Shown here piece by piece: positions 36,460 through 48,028 of a stretch of 64,000 nucleotides of DNA. How positions within the stretch are numbered: the first letter of the stretch is position 1; each line of letters begins with the position of its first letter. A program made the position numbers and the translations under genes. The stretch is taken from contig JAEMBT020000001.1 in NCBI GenBank assembly GCA_018873245.2, forward strand, positions 5,692,220 to 5,756,219, given 5' to 3'. A model generated the notes under the pieces. The model worked only from the letters and a program-made list of their open reading frames with translations, had not been told where the DNA came from and searched no databases. The DNA is from Archegozetes longisetosus (Eukaryota; Arthropoda; Arachnida; Sarcoptiformes; Trhypochthoniidae).

Positions 36460-37648
36460 CAGTCGTTTTCAAAAGTCCAGGAGCTAGTTTTTGGACATTC
36501 TATACCCCTAGATGTCAAACAATTTTTATGAAAATTTTTATGAATAAACTAGGATTTGCGGAAAACTTTCTGACAAAGTTTAGTAGCTCAATCATTAAGC
36601 ACGTACCTATTGGATGAAGAAATCTATAAAAAAATTCAGAGATTGAATTCGAATTATGAATACAATCGAAACTACTTAAAAAAATAATTGAATACGTGTT
36701 TTTGTTTGACTCAAATATCTCTATTTCCAGAATTATAGCTCGTCAAAGTTGAAAATTTCAAATATTCATATGAGCCTAACTTTTGAACTAGAAGCCCGAC
36801 AGACTTGAATATGGTATTAAATTGTAGGCTTTTGAAGCAAACAATACGCTTTACATCAAAGAAATTTATCAAATAGAGAAAACTTTGTTCGAATAAAAAA
36901 TCAATAATGAATGGAAGTTTCAATCGATGAATTAATAAACTGAATTAATTAAAAATGATTAAAACAAATTAATTATAAAAATTAATATCGCGTCATATTT
37001 CCTTCAACTTGAACGACTTGCTGCATTCATTTTTAATAAAAGTTCGAAACTTTATTTCATTTGATTTTGACGTTTTTTACAAGGTAATGAAATTGAAATT
37101 AAATAGAAATCAAAATGTAAGCAAACTAATTGTAAGCCATGAAATCAAACCTTGAAAAATATATTATAATGACTAAAAATATTTTTAATGATAGTAAGAT
37201 TAATTAATATTTGAAATTTCCTTGATACAAATCTTCAGAGAAATGAATTAATTTTTAAAGAGCTTTTAAAACCTACAATCTGATACCATATTCAAGTATG
37301 TCGGGCTTCTAGTTCAAAAGTTAGGCTCAAGTGAAAATTTGAAATTTTCAACTTTGATGAGCTATAATTCTGGAAATAGAGATATTTGAGTCGAACAAAA
37401 AAACACGTATTTAATTATTTTTTAAGTAGTTTCGATTGTATTCAACATAATTTGAATTCAATCTCTGAATTTTTTTTTCTATAGATTTCTTCATCCAGTA
37501 GGTAGGTGCTTAATGATTGAGCTACCAAACTTTGTCAGAACGTTTTCCGCAAATCCTAGTTTATTCATCAAAATTTTCATCAAAATTGCTTGACATTTAG
37601 GGGTATAGAATGTCTAAAAACTAGTTCTTGGAGTTTTGAAAACGACTG
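36460..37648. mobile_element. MITE with ~390-bp TIRs (CAGTCGTTTTCAAAA family)
   Basis: The left end CAGTCGTTTTCAAAAGTCCA and right end are inverted; the arms (36460 to about 36850 and about 37255-37648) match with moderate divergence, e.g. GAAGCCCGACAGACTTGAAT at 36791. TA precedes the left end; the right flank reads CA. No transposase; the minus frame at 36711-36923 is arm sequence. Confidence 0.85.
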
Positions 37649-37853
37649 CATGTGTCTTTACTTCTCTTATTTAGTCAATTTTATATTTTAGAAAGTTTCT
37701 TTTAATTTGTTAGTTCATTTCCTTTTGTTATTTAGCTTCTGAATCCATTATGAGTTTATTTTTCTACTATATTTCTTTGTTGACATTATCTATTTTTAAA
37801 ATGCTATTACATATTCTGCAAAATCTTTTGCTACATTACCTAGTTCGGCTAAC

Positions 37854-38084
37854 TTGAGGTATATCTCTTTTATTATCGGACTGTTCATATATTCCATAGT
37901 TTGCCAAAATTACTATGAAAGCGAGCTAATAGTTCATATGACTCAATTATTTCGCACATTTAACCATGCATTCATATTATACCTTATCATGTTCTGGTTC
38001 AAAAATTCAAAGATATTTGTAGTGGAAAACACAACTTTAATTGATTCAATTAATTATACTGGTATTTATGGAATCTTAGCATGA
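37854..38084 (+). other. short hydrophobic open frame, possible receptor scrap
   Basis: The frame encodes YISFIIGLFIYSIVCQNYYE and NHAFILYLIMFWFKNSK, two likely membrane segments. Its position between receptor and FAR genes suggests a decayed Gr-like fragment, but I cannot align it to receptor A with confidence. A chance frame is possible. Confidence 0.25.
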
Positions 38085-38121
38085 ATATTAGATGTTCTGT
38101 ATCAAAAATTACTGAAATATA

Positions 38122-38991
38122 CAGTCAGCGCGGAAACTAACTTTACCTATTCAAACATCTATAACTTTTTACTAGATCAGTCAATTTTAATTACGGCCAC
38201 ACAACGTCTGATCCCTAATACAAATTATAAAGTATTTTAGTCAAATTTACCTTGTTTGCTGAGACTATCCCTTAGGGTAGTATTGTACATTGATATGAGC
38301 CCTTCATTCTCTTGAAAAGCTGTCGTTTGTCTCAATTGATTTAAATGTTATCAATTATTTTCCAGTGTCAATGTACTCAATGTTTGATCGTCTTCAGAAC
38401 TTGTCTTCTTATGCCTTCCTCTAGGTCGAGTGATTGTCAAAAAGAGCTTTTCCTCACTAACAATTCGACTTCATTCGGTATAAGTCGGTCTACTAATGAC
38501 TAGAAAAAAATATTTATAAAATATTCAAAAATGAATGTCAATACTCACCAAATCTCACATAATTATCGACATCTTACGTCCCTGTGCTCTCAATTTAATG
38601 AATTTGCTGAAATTCAATTCTCTCTCTCTCTCTCTCCTAACATGAACGGTATTTCAATTAATCAATAAAATAATAAATAATTAAATATTTATTTTAAATA
38701 ATAGATTGATTTGTTCTTAAATAAAGTTGAAAATAAAAATTAAAAAATATAAACACTGGTTCGACAAAAAGAACGTTAGCATTGAGTTTATTTTATACCT
38801 CAATTGAAAATTTCATGAAAACTTGAATTGTCTTCTATAACTCTTTACTTAGTTGTGATTTTGAAAACTTAACAAAATTTTATATAATCGGGAGAATTTT
38901 TATTCATTTTAGAAAAACCGCATTAAAATTGACTGATCTAGTAAAAAGTTATAGATGCTTGAATAAGTAAAGTTAGTTTCCGCGCTGACTG
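38122..38991. mobile_element. TIR element, CAGTCAGCGCGGAAACTAAC ends, TA target site
   Basis: The ends and about 65-90 bp of TIR are inverted copies, with TA at 38120-38121 and 38992-38993. The 870-bp body has a short CT microsatellite (about 38617-38635) and no coding sequence I can support. Non-autonomous Tc1/mariner-type. Confidence 0.87.
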
Positions 38992-39487
38992 TATATAAGA
39001 CAAGCACAATGTTTCATTTATCAACATTTTAGATTTATTACCGAAAGTTATTAAAATAAAACCAATGAACTCGAATAATTTTTCGTCAACTAGTTAATCA
39101 CTTTCTGATAATGTTTTCTTTTTGTAAATAAGATTTAAAGATGACTTATCTGAGATTTACATCATAAAACATATTAAACACACATTCATAATGTATTTCA
39201 GTATTTTATGAGAAAAAACTGATTCTTTTTTTAATCTGCTTCTTATTGTTACACATGTATTTATCATTCAAAATATATACTGCTGAGCAAGTTCGGGTTT
39301 TAGAAGTTTGTGGACGAAACTCAAACCTGAATCCGAACCTTAATGTTCTGATTCATACTCATGAATCTCTAAAATTTTGTATATAAAACCATTTCGTATA
39401 TTTTAAACATTGTAAAATATATTCTTAGATTAAAGTATTAATTAATTAATCAAAGCAATTACTATCTAAATACCTACACTTCCAAAT

Positions 39488-39950
39488 GCTTGAACATTCA
39501 CTAAGAATTTAGTAGAAAATTTAGTTAAAGTTTAATACAAGAGGGGAGCACTTGCAACAACTATAATGAGAACTGGTATGGTATCAACGAGTATAAGAAT
39601 GCCATTTTGTGGTTGGTTTGACTCAATAGCTAGTATTGCTGGTGGAGTGATGTTGGCAGGTTCATGCTTAGCTCGAGTTACAAGGACAAATCTCAACGTA
39701 ACAGGAGATATAATACCTGTTGATATGGTGGTAAATACTTGTATTGCTACTGCCTGGAACACAATGACTAAATAATGAATTAGTTATCTTTTCTCAATTA
39801 TTTATATGTTACTAGAATACTTCTTAGCCTTTGGATGAAATCAGACATTGTGAATCACGCTTTCTAACAATATTTTATAAGTTTAAGTATGTCTTAGGTG
39901 TACATTAATTTTATTCGGTACCCTTAGCTACTTGAAATTAGGATAATGCT
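39488..39950 (+). pseudogene. FAR relic: exon 3 and start of intron 3 only
   Basis: 39488-39774 matches FAR1 exon 3 (TKNLAENLVK onward, IREPFCGWFDSI, AGSGLAR, NTCIAAAWN) with substitutions and a frame break near 39530. 39775-39950 resembles the start of FAR1 intron 3 (TTATAAGTTTAAGT.TGTCTTAG). Other exons are absent. It is a third, older copy in the FAR cluster. Confidence 0.8.
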
Positions 39951-40649
39951 TTCTAAAATCTTAATCGAAATAAATATATCTTATTAATACACAACAAATG
40001 ATCATTTAATTTACTTACTTATGATTGAACAAATTTCATGTAAAACCGATTAAGGAACTTTTAAATAAAATGATTTTCCTCTACTGTCACACTTTGGAGA
40101 TTCTTAGGGAAAAATTTCATATAGTCGAAAAATCCAAAATTTTGAAATATATTTAGAGTTGTATTCAATAATTTGAGAAAAATTTGAACGCGTATTCATC
40201 TTATTCAACAACTATTTGATCTTGAAAATTAGAATGTTTAAGTGAGAGGATAACATTGAGCTTTTTAAAGAATTTATAGGAAATAATGAAGATTCAAAAT
40301 TTTTCCTCAACAAATAAGCTTACTAAAATAGCAAATTGTTTGGAGGAAATTGTATTGCAAAATCATTTGTTCATACACAGCATGCTTCAAAAAATGATTG
40401 ATTTTTTCACGAAACAAAGTACTGTTTTCTCTAAGGCTTTAGCTTTTTAGTGAAGAAAGTTCATTTGATTTGTGTCTGAGAAAAAGCGTTCAACGCCGAT
40501 TTTAGACTCATTCTAATCCGAAAATTTTTCTTAATTATATAAAGTTATACTTTAAAGTCGACGTTTCAAGAAATTGTAGTTTTATTGAAATAATATTAAT
40601 TTGCTAATATTGTTTTAAAATTTCACTAAAAGCTTCTATAATACAAAAA

Positions 40650-43297
40650 ATGTCGAACAAATTAAATATTAACGAATCATTTGAAGGAAAATCGGTTTTG
40701 ATAACTGGAGCTACGGGCTTGGTTGGGAAAATGATCCTGTATAAAATTCTTTATTCGGTCAAAAGTGTCACAAATATTTATATAATAATAAGAAGTAAAA
40801 AAGGAAAATCTGTTAGTGAGCGATTTAGTGAAATGATTAGTAGAAGCTATTATTTGTTCAAGAGTATTGAAAACGAATATTTGATGAAAATTGTCCCGAT
40901 TGAAGGCGATGTAACGGCAGATGGTTTAGGTCTGAACGAAACTGACAAAAATCGAATTATTAATGATGTTTCGATTGTATTTCATGCTGCGGCTGATGTC
41001 ACATTTGACACAAACCTTAAGTATTGGTTTAGAATTTAATTCTCTTTTAAAAAGTGATATTTATTAATATTTTTGAAATTTAGGAAGCAATTGATAACTA
41101 ATGTCGTTGGGACTAAACATGTTATCGAATTTTGTCGAGAATTGAAGAAATTGGATGTTTACGTTCATATTTCAACTGCTTATTCAAACCCTTTGGAGAT
41201 GGTGACTGAAGAAAAGGTTTATATGAGGACTGCTCACGCATTAGATATTTTGGATCACATTAAGTACTAACTAAAGTTCTATATAATTCTCTGAATAATC
41301 AATATTTATTTCGATTCTAAAGCGACCCAGAATTCAATTTTAATGATAAAGAATTGATTGGAGACTTTCCAAATACTTACACATTTACTAAGAATTTAGC
41401 AGAAAATTTGGTTAAATGTGAATACGAGAAAGGAACACTCCCAACAACTATTGTGAGACCTGGTATAGTATCATCGAGTATAAGAGAACCATTTTGTGGT
41501 TGGTTTGATTCAATAACTAGTATTGCTGGTGGAATGATGTTGGCAGGTTCAGGTTTAGCCCGAATTTCAACAATAAATCTTGACATAACAGCAGATGCAA
41601 TACCTGTTGATATAGTGGGAAACACTTGTATCGCTGCTGCTTGGAACTCAATGACTAAATAGTATAAATATATTATTTTGCTCTGAATAACTTATATAAC
41701 TTTCGGACGGAATAATGCGTTGTTGTGAATCAGGCACTGCAATAATGCTTTATAAGTTTAAGTTTGTCTTAGATATGCCTTATCTTTAGGGTGACTATCC
41801 GTCCCGTTTTTGACCGAAGAGTCCTCTCTTTTTAGAGATAAAAACAGAAATCCCTTTAAACTAGAAACTCGATGGGACAATTAGTTGTCCCGTTCTTCGA
41901 TTTTCATTTTGAAAAATGTGTTTAGAAAAATATTTATTAGAAATTCAAACATTGGATTTATCTTGCAAATGGCAAGGGATTAAGAAATCCAGTTTAATGT
42001 TTTGAACATCTGTGGTTTAAAACCAAAAGTTATAGAATAAATCTTTTCTGCCTTGACTTATATCTGATATAAACCAGTATTTCTTACTTTTGAATAACTA
42101 ACTTTTGAAAGATGCCTTTTCTAACAAGAAATATACCTTAGAAATCAACCGTGATTTACAATTTTTAATATTTAAAAAATTGTTTGACACCTAAATATTT
42201 GTAATGATTATAACTAATATAAGCGACACTTTTATTCAAAAAATGTAATGGTCTCCCTTTTGATATTTTTGTCATGTCATGAGACAAACCAGAGGTGGTC
42301 ACCCTACATATTTTTATTTCCTATCCTTAACTAAACTTAAATATCAGTGAGATTTGCGACAATTTATTCTTCTTACTATCCATAAGCTCTTCTTTCTACT
42401 TCCACCTTTCAATTTTTCGCTTAGTAAATCAGAACTTCGTGTCTATAACTGCAACACTTCCTGTTTGGGCGCACCAGTTGTTCGGCAGAATAATGTGTGG
42501 GTACAAGATTTAGTTGAAGAATACCCGATTTGGAACACAGTTAGACCTATCAGTATTCTAAAGTCGACTTGGATACCTATCTTTTGGATACAATTTTTTT
42601 CTGAGCTTTGTGTCGCCTATTTTTTCGACTTCCTTCTTCTACTAATTGGACAAAAGAGAATGTATCAAATTTTTTACATTAAGCTTTAAGATTTTGCTTC
42701 ATATTTATGTTTTTAGTGCTGTGCGGTATATAAAAACTTATCAACGATTAATGAAATCCAGCAAGTGCTTTATATCCTATCAGTGGTATTATACTAACAA
42801 TAATTTCGTCAAACTATCTGAAGAACTGATTGGAATTGATAAAAATACGTTTGATTGTGATGTTCGCAGAATTGATTGGATTAAGTACTTTACTGAATTG
42901 TATTTCAGAGGCAGAAAATTACTGATGAAAGAAACTGATCAACACGTTTATTGGGCTCAGACTCGTTATAAACTGTAAGTTTTCAACTGGTTGATTGATT
43001 AATATATGAAACCATATTGATTTTTCTTATAGTTTGAAAACTGGTTACACAATTATTAATCATTTGTTAATGTATTTCTTACTGAGTTTATTGCTCACAT
43101 ACACACCACTAGACTCCATGATAATTAGTTCGTTAAACTCTGTTGGCTTGTCTTTGATTGAATGGAATTTAAGAGAAATTGGATTTTATCTATTGTTAAT
43201 GTCTGCTTTTTCCAATATTGTTCTTCACTTCATTCCTAAAAAGATTCATGACCCACTTTTAATGGTATCACGTGCTTACATTGAACAATATATTTAG
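40650..43297 (+). CDS. fatty acyl-CoA reductase (FAR1), six exons, intact
   Basis: Exons 40650-41020, 41084-41263, 41323-41661, 42425-42661, 42717-42974 and 43033-43297 total 1650 nt, i.e. 549 codons plus TAG; every intron is GT-AG and phases fit. Residues 20-26 GATGLVG are the NADPH-binding loop and Y203-T-F-T-K207 the YxxxK active site of the NAD_binding_4 domain. The FAR_C domain follows (DWIKYFTELYFRGRKLLMKE) with a C-terminal membrane segment (LLMYFLLSLLLTY). It should reduce fatty acyl-CoA to fatty alcohol, probably at ER or peroxisome membranes, feeding wax or pheromone lipids (family knowledge). Intron 3 (763 nt) holds a hAT-like MITE. Compared with copy 2, a 2-bp difference near 43290 moves the stop upstream, removing AKVNSK-like residues. 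Upstream DNA from 39945 is shared with FAR2. Confidence 0.93.
41787..42306. mobile_element. hAT-like MITE (TAGGGTGAC... ends) in FAR1 intron 3
   Basis: It begins TAGGGTGACTATCCGTCCCG and ends GGTGGTCACCCTA. Internal landmarks GACAATTAGTTGTCCCG and AGAGATAAAA recur in the copy at 63882-64000. FAR2 intron 3 lacks it (231 versus 763 nt), so it inserted after the duplication. No gene inside. Confidence 0.83.
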
Positions 43298-44665
43298 CTA
43301 AAGTTAATTCAAAGTAATTTTTAAGTGTCTGTAAATAATTTTTAAGCTTTTTTAGTTGTAACTGGAGATTAATTTTAAAATACTACAATATTTTATAGAC
43401 AATTAAACGAGTTATGTATAGTTCTATGTTTATTGAACTCTAAGATTTTTTTATGTAAATTTAAAAGTACTTCAAATTTACAATTTTGCTTTACTCTATA
43501 TAATTATGTGCTTAAGGATTTTGAGTTTTTGTCAATTTCCAGATCAAATCAAGGATTGGCTTTAAAACTTCTGATTTAAAAGCCTGGGAGCCTAATTAAT
43601 CTGGGTTTCTGTATACAGAAAATTTTAAAAATTTATTAGCGTTTATAAATGAAATTCCGCTACTGTAGTCTGTCCTATATTTAGTGAATAACCTTTGTAT
43701 GTAAAAGTCATAGCTTGTGTACGAAAATATTACTGGAAGTAATTTTTATAAATCTAAATTATGGCTAAACATGTTTTAAACAATGAAACTTTTGGAAAAC
43801 TTTGTTTTATTTTTAAATTATACAAATTTTTAGTATTTGGGTACGATTACCAAGTCAATTTAGATCAAATCCGGGAGATCTCATACCAAAGGGGACCCTT
43901 ATACATTGAAAGTTGACCCTTGTATATTGGAAGTTTCATATATTGTAATACTTCATTTGCAATAGTATACGCTCTTAAGTTCAAGGTTTATGTTTCTATT
44001 TAGTAGATATTTCTTATTTTAAAACACTTATTTTAAAAGAATTGAAATTTGAGTTTTAAGAACATTTTGAGACCGAACTTGATCCACTCTTCTCTATATA
44101 AAAACTAAATGAAATGAAAACTTTATTTTTAAATTCACGAAAGAATTAAGCTCTACAAAAGAATGTTAATAAGTTTGCAGGTGTTTTATTAAGTTTTCAA
44201 ATTACTTTGTTTAAGTTTTAAAACGCACTTAAGTTTCAACCCTATCTCCTATTTCTAAGAATAGTTTTATTTTCATTAACCAAAGAGTCAAATCTGGGAG
44301 AAATTGCCTCCCAGATGGCCTCAGTTCGAGAGATGGGAGAAAATGTTCAAATCCCAGATACTCCTGGACAATCCTGAAGTTTTGGCACCCTTAATTGAGA
44401 TCTATTGAGTATCTTTGATGAATTTTGAAAAATGATATTTATGAGAAGGGCTGGAACACCGATAATTTTCAAATAACTAAAAGTAAGAATTAGAAATAGA
44501 ATAAAGAAACTAAATCAAAGTTTGTGCAAAAATCTAATGAAGGGCTCCTTACAAAAATTCGAAAAGCGGCCGATAACGGTGCAAATATGTAACTTCATTA
44601 ATATAATAGTTTTATGAATATGTTAATTAACCATTATATAAAATATGATAAAATCATTATTTGTT
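43298..44665. other. region downstream of FAR1
   Basis: The first ~100 bp match the FAR2 3' flank. The rest is AT-rich with no supported gene. Confidence 0.4.
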
Positions 44666-44783
44666 CAGGGTTTAACAAGATCTTTTGCGAGAAGGGTACA
44701 GCAAAACTGTTTAAACTATAAGTTCGAACTTAATTTTATTAAGAACGTTATATAAACAAACATGAATAGGTAGAGGTTTAAGG

Positions 44784-46268
44784 GTGAATCTTAGCAATCC
44801 CTGCTCGGGGTGTTCCTATTGACCTATAACAACGAGTCATATGTCGTTGGAAAGGTCTCGTCAAGCTGAGATCAACAATACCATACATGATGACTTGTGA
44901 CCTCGGTTTCGCCGACGGGTGACCTTTAATCTCTGACTTATTATCACAATATTTAACCCCTACAACATACATATCGTTGGAAAGATCTCGATAAACTGAA
45001 TACAATGATAACACTCATGTGATCTTGAGAATTAGAAAAATAAAACGAAATTTTTCGCTGTTGAGCGCTCAAACATTATTTGATCTTATAGGGAGATGAT
45101 ATAATTTGAAAATCGAAACTATTATGTTGAATAGGTCTCAAGATCACATGAGTGTTATCATTGTATTCAGTTTGTCGAGACCGTTCCAACGATATACATG
45201 TTGTAGGGGTTAAATATTGTGACAATAAGGACTGGATCTAGAACTTGAGAAATATTTTATTTGATTATAACTTTAGAAGTACAAAATCAGTTAAAATGAA
45301 ATTTTCTGTTTTTAAACTTTGATATTTGTGTAAAATTATGGAATTAATTGATTACTGATAGAACCCCATTATCTGCTACTTTTCTCACTTTTGTCTTGAG
45401 ACCTCTCATTAGGTTCTGGCATATAGTTATTGCCATTTTTTGAGCTCAAACTTTATTTTTCTTATTAATTCTTCAATATTTTCTGCTGTCGAAAAAATTA
45501 ATTAAATTCATCGAAAGATATAATCGGACTGAAAATACATCTTTTGGCCTGACTTAGCGTCGAGTCATTATGCAAATGCCACTCAAGCCGAATACGCGCG
45601 TCTCAACATCAAAGTCGTACCTAGAACTTCAATCCTCCGAATGTATCTCAAGTACTTCCTATTGAAAATTTTTGGGCTACTTTGAAAGGAAGAGTCTATA
45701 AAAATGATTGGACAGCAGAAAATATTGAAGAACTAATAAGAAAAATAAAGTTTGAGCTCAAAAAATGCCAATAACTATATGCCAGAACCTAATGAGAGGT
45801 CTCAAGACAAAAGTGAGAAAAGTAGCAGATAATGGGGTTCTATCAGTAATCAATTAATTCCATAATTTTACACAAATATCAAAGTTTAAAAACAGAAAAT
45901 TTCATTTTAACTGATTTTGTACTTCTAAAGTTATAATCAAATAAAATATTTCTCAAGTTCTGGATTCAGTCCTTAAGTCAGAGATTAAAGGTCACCCGTC
46001 GGCGAAACCGAGTTCACAGGTCATCATGTATGTATCGTTGGACTCAGCTTGACGATACCTTTCCAACGATATATGTGTTATGGGGTTAAAAATTTGTGGT
46101 CATAGATACGAGGTCAAAGGTCACCCGTTTGGTGAACTCGAGGTCAAAGGTCATCATGTATGGTATCGTTGACCTCAGCGTAACGAGACCTTTCCATTCC
46201 AACGACATATGACTCGTTGATATAGGTCAATAGGAACACCCCGAGCAGGGATTGCTAAGACTCACCCG
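44784..46268. mobile_element. multi-layer foldback element
   Basis: The outer arms start GGGTGAATCTTAGCAATCCC (44784) and end in the complement at about 46268. A second layer pairs about 44938-45028 with 45139-45227 (GATCACATGAGTGTTATCAT and complement). A third, nearly perfect layer pairs about 45230-45490 with 45711-45975 around a unique centre 45491-45710. The right outer arm has an internal duplication of the AAAGGTCACCCG unit. The minus frame at 44778-45014 is arm sequence. Confidence 0.78.
45544..45777 (+). pseudogene. Tc1-like (DDxE) transposase C-terminal fragment captured in the palindrome
   Basis: Plus-strand pieces read WPDLASSHYANATQAEYA (second catalytic Asp) and then, after a small frame break near 45635, LPIENFWATLKGRVYKNDWT followed by AENIEELIRKIKFELKKC and a stop. 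PIENFW carries the catalytic Glu, roughly 37 residues after the Asp. The 3' part lies in the right palindrome arm, so the left arm holds its inverted copy. The N-terminal half is absent. Confidence 0.78.
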
Positions 46269-46800
46269 AGGTTTAATATTCAGTATGGTTACCGTTTGCG
46301 CGACGTGCCCTTCAGATTTTTCTATACGCGATAAGAGCAGTGTTTCAACAATTCTATTTCATTTTCGAGTGATTTCATCACTCGATATATATTTTGTAAG
46401 GACTGAGAGTGATATATTATTTTAACTAGTTTCTGCAACCATCCGACCCTCAACTTTATCCTTAGTGAAATCTGTTACGGCATCTTTCGCTTTTTTGAAT
46501 GTAACACATTTAATTCTGTTAATTAAGCGGTGATTTTCATTATGATATGTACCGGCCATTACAGAGGATATCAACAATTATGAAACACGTTGAAATAAGT
46601 ATATTTGTTGTATTCACACTGTATGGTCAGCTAACATAAAAATAAAACGTGTTTTGATGAGCAAAATTGAAAAATTTTATTTCGAATTTTTCTGCATGAA
46701 TTATTTCCGTTTTGATAGTATTCTGGAAAACGCACATTAATATACTCATGTCATCAGTAGTTTTGCTGTAACCCCTTGCAAATGATCTTGTTAAACTCTG

Positions 46801-47150
46801 TATACAACTTATTTCTTAAATTTGTTACAATATCTCATGACATATTATTAATATTGATTTAATGGTAGATTGATTCATTATGTATTACAAATGCTCTCAA
46901 AGTATGGAAAAATCGCGTAATGCACAATAAACTAATTTATTTTAATAAAGTCAAAGACTTGGAATTAAAAACATTAGTATCATAAATTTATGCTTTATTT
47001 ATGCCTTCAAAACTTAGGATCTATAACCATTGAAATTAGATCGTGGTTGAGTTAAAATTTGAAATTTTTATAAGAAAAATTCGGATCAAAATTAGGTAAG
47101 CATTAGTCAGAGTCTTAGAAATTTTAACCAATTCCGCTATAAATTGATGA
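46801..47150. other. AT-rich spacer
   Basis: No gene or repeat that I can support. Confidence 0.4.
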
Positions 47151-47154
47151 CAAG

Positions 47155-47475
47155 TACTGTCTTAGTTACCAAACCTAACCTTTCGTCACTTTCAGTCATT
47201 TAGGGATACTTCCAAACAGTCGATCAATCATTTCTTGTACTATCTGTTCCCAACTTTTAAATAAGACTTTATTGAAACCTGCAATGATTTACTATAAGAC
47301 TGAGGTACCGATCGGTCAAATTCATCCCACGAATGTTTGATTACATTCAAGTCTGGACTTTGTGGTGGCCATTCGATCTTTTTGATCTTATTTTCTCTAA
47401 ACCAGTTTTTCACTAAACGTAAAATACGTTTAAGGTCGTTGTCAGATTTAGAGATAAGGTTATCTCTGATTCACA
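47155..47475 (-). pseudogene. Tc1/Tc3-type (DD34E) transposase C-terminal fragment
   Basis: On minus from about 47465: SDNDLKRILRLVKNWFRENK then KIEWPPQSPDLNVIKHSWDE and a weaker tail with stops toward 47160. This is the QDND...WPPQSPDLNPIEHLW region of Tc1 transposases, with the catalytic Glu changed to Lys (VIKH for PIEH). A mariner derivative abuts it at 47478, apparently inserted into it. Inactive. Confidence 0.82.
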
Positions 47476-47477
47476 TA

Positions 47478-48026
47478 CGAGGTTTGATCAAAAAGTTCCG
47501 GTAATGAATTTGCTATTACAAAGCCAAATAACCACATTCTTAATCAAAGGTGTCTCATCCAAAGTAGTCTCCTCCTGAAGAAATACAGTGATTCCAGCAG
47601 TCATACCATTTATTTAAGCATTTTCGATTATCTTTTCTCGTGATGCTTTTCAGCTCCCTCCTCGCATTTTCAATAATGGTTAGCACATCTTGAAATCTCT
47701 TGCTCTACAGTGAGCTTCTCGGTCTGGGAAACAAAAATGTCAGAAGGTGCAAATCTAGTGATTACAAGGATGATGGACCAATAGGGTGCCGTGTTTGGAC
47801 CTTATCGTACAGAGAGTGCTCTTTGACATCAGCCATTACGCAATGCGACTTTGTAAATGAAATTGTTTACTAGCAGAGTTGCTACTCAAGACCGAAATGG
47901 GATAGCACACTTCGGCTAGGTGTAGGTTATCAGCAGTTGTTTTCAACAACATTTATATCTTAATATCCTTACAAAGTATTTCATATTACAATAAAATAAA
48001 TCCTGGAACTTTTCGATCAAACCTCG
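47478..48026 (-). mobile_element. mariner deletion derivative, 549 bp, TA target site
   Basis: Ends CGAGGTTTGATCAAAAAGTT and complement (AACTTTTCGATCAAACCTCG), with TA at 47476-47477 and 48027-48028. On minus a short piece reads LNKWYDCWNHCISSGGDYFG, the C-terminal WYDCWEKCI..GDYF motif of DD34D mariner transposases. The rest of the gene is deleted. Confidence 0.87.
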
Positions 48027-48028
48027 TA

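Larger units (their letters stand above)
44666..46800. mobile_element. enlarged MITE (CAGGGTTTAACAAGATC family) hosting a foldback insertion
   Basis: The ends CAGGGTTTAACAAGATCTTT and GATCTTGTTAAACTCTG match the 477-bp member at 22124-22600, and internal flanks (44700-44770 and 46290-46790) align with it. The 1.5 kb between, 44784-46268, is a separate palindromic insertion. TA follows the right end; the left flank is TT. Confidence 0.78.

Noticed and set aside
39532-39762. 76-residue minus open frame, with a similar one at 41377-41625
   Set aside because: Antisense of FAR exon 3 in both copies; the resemblance is inherited from the duplicated exon.
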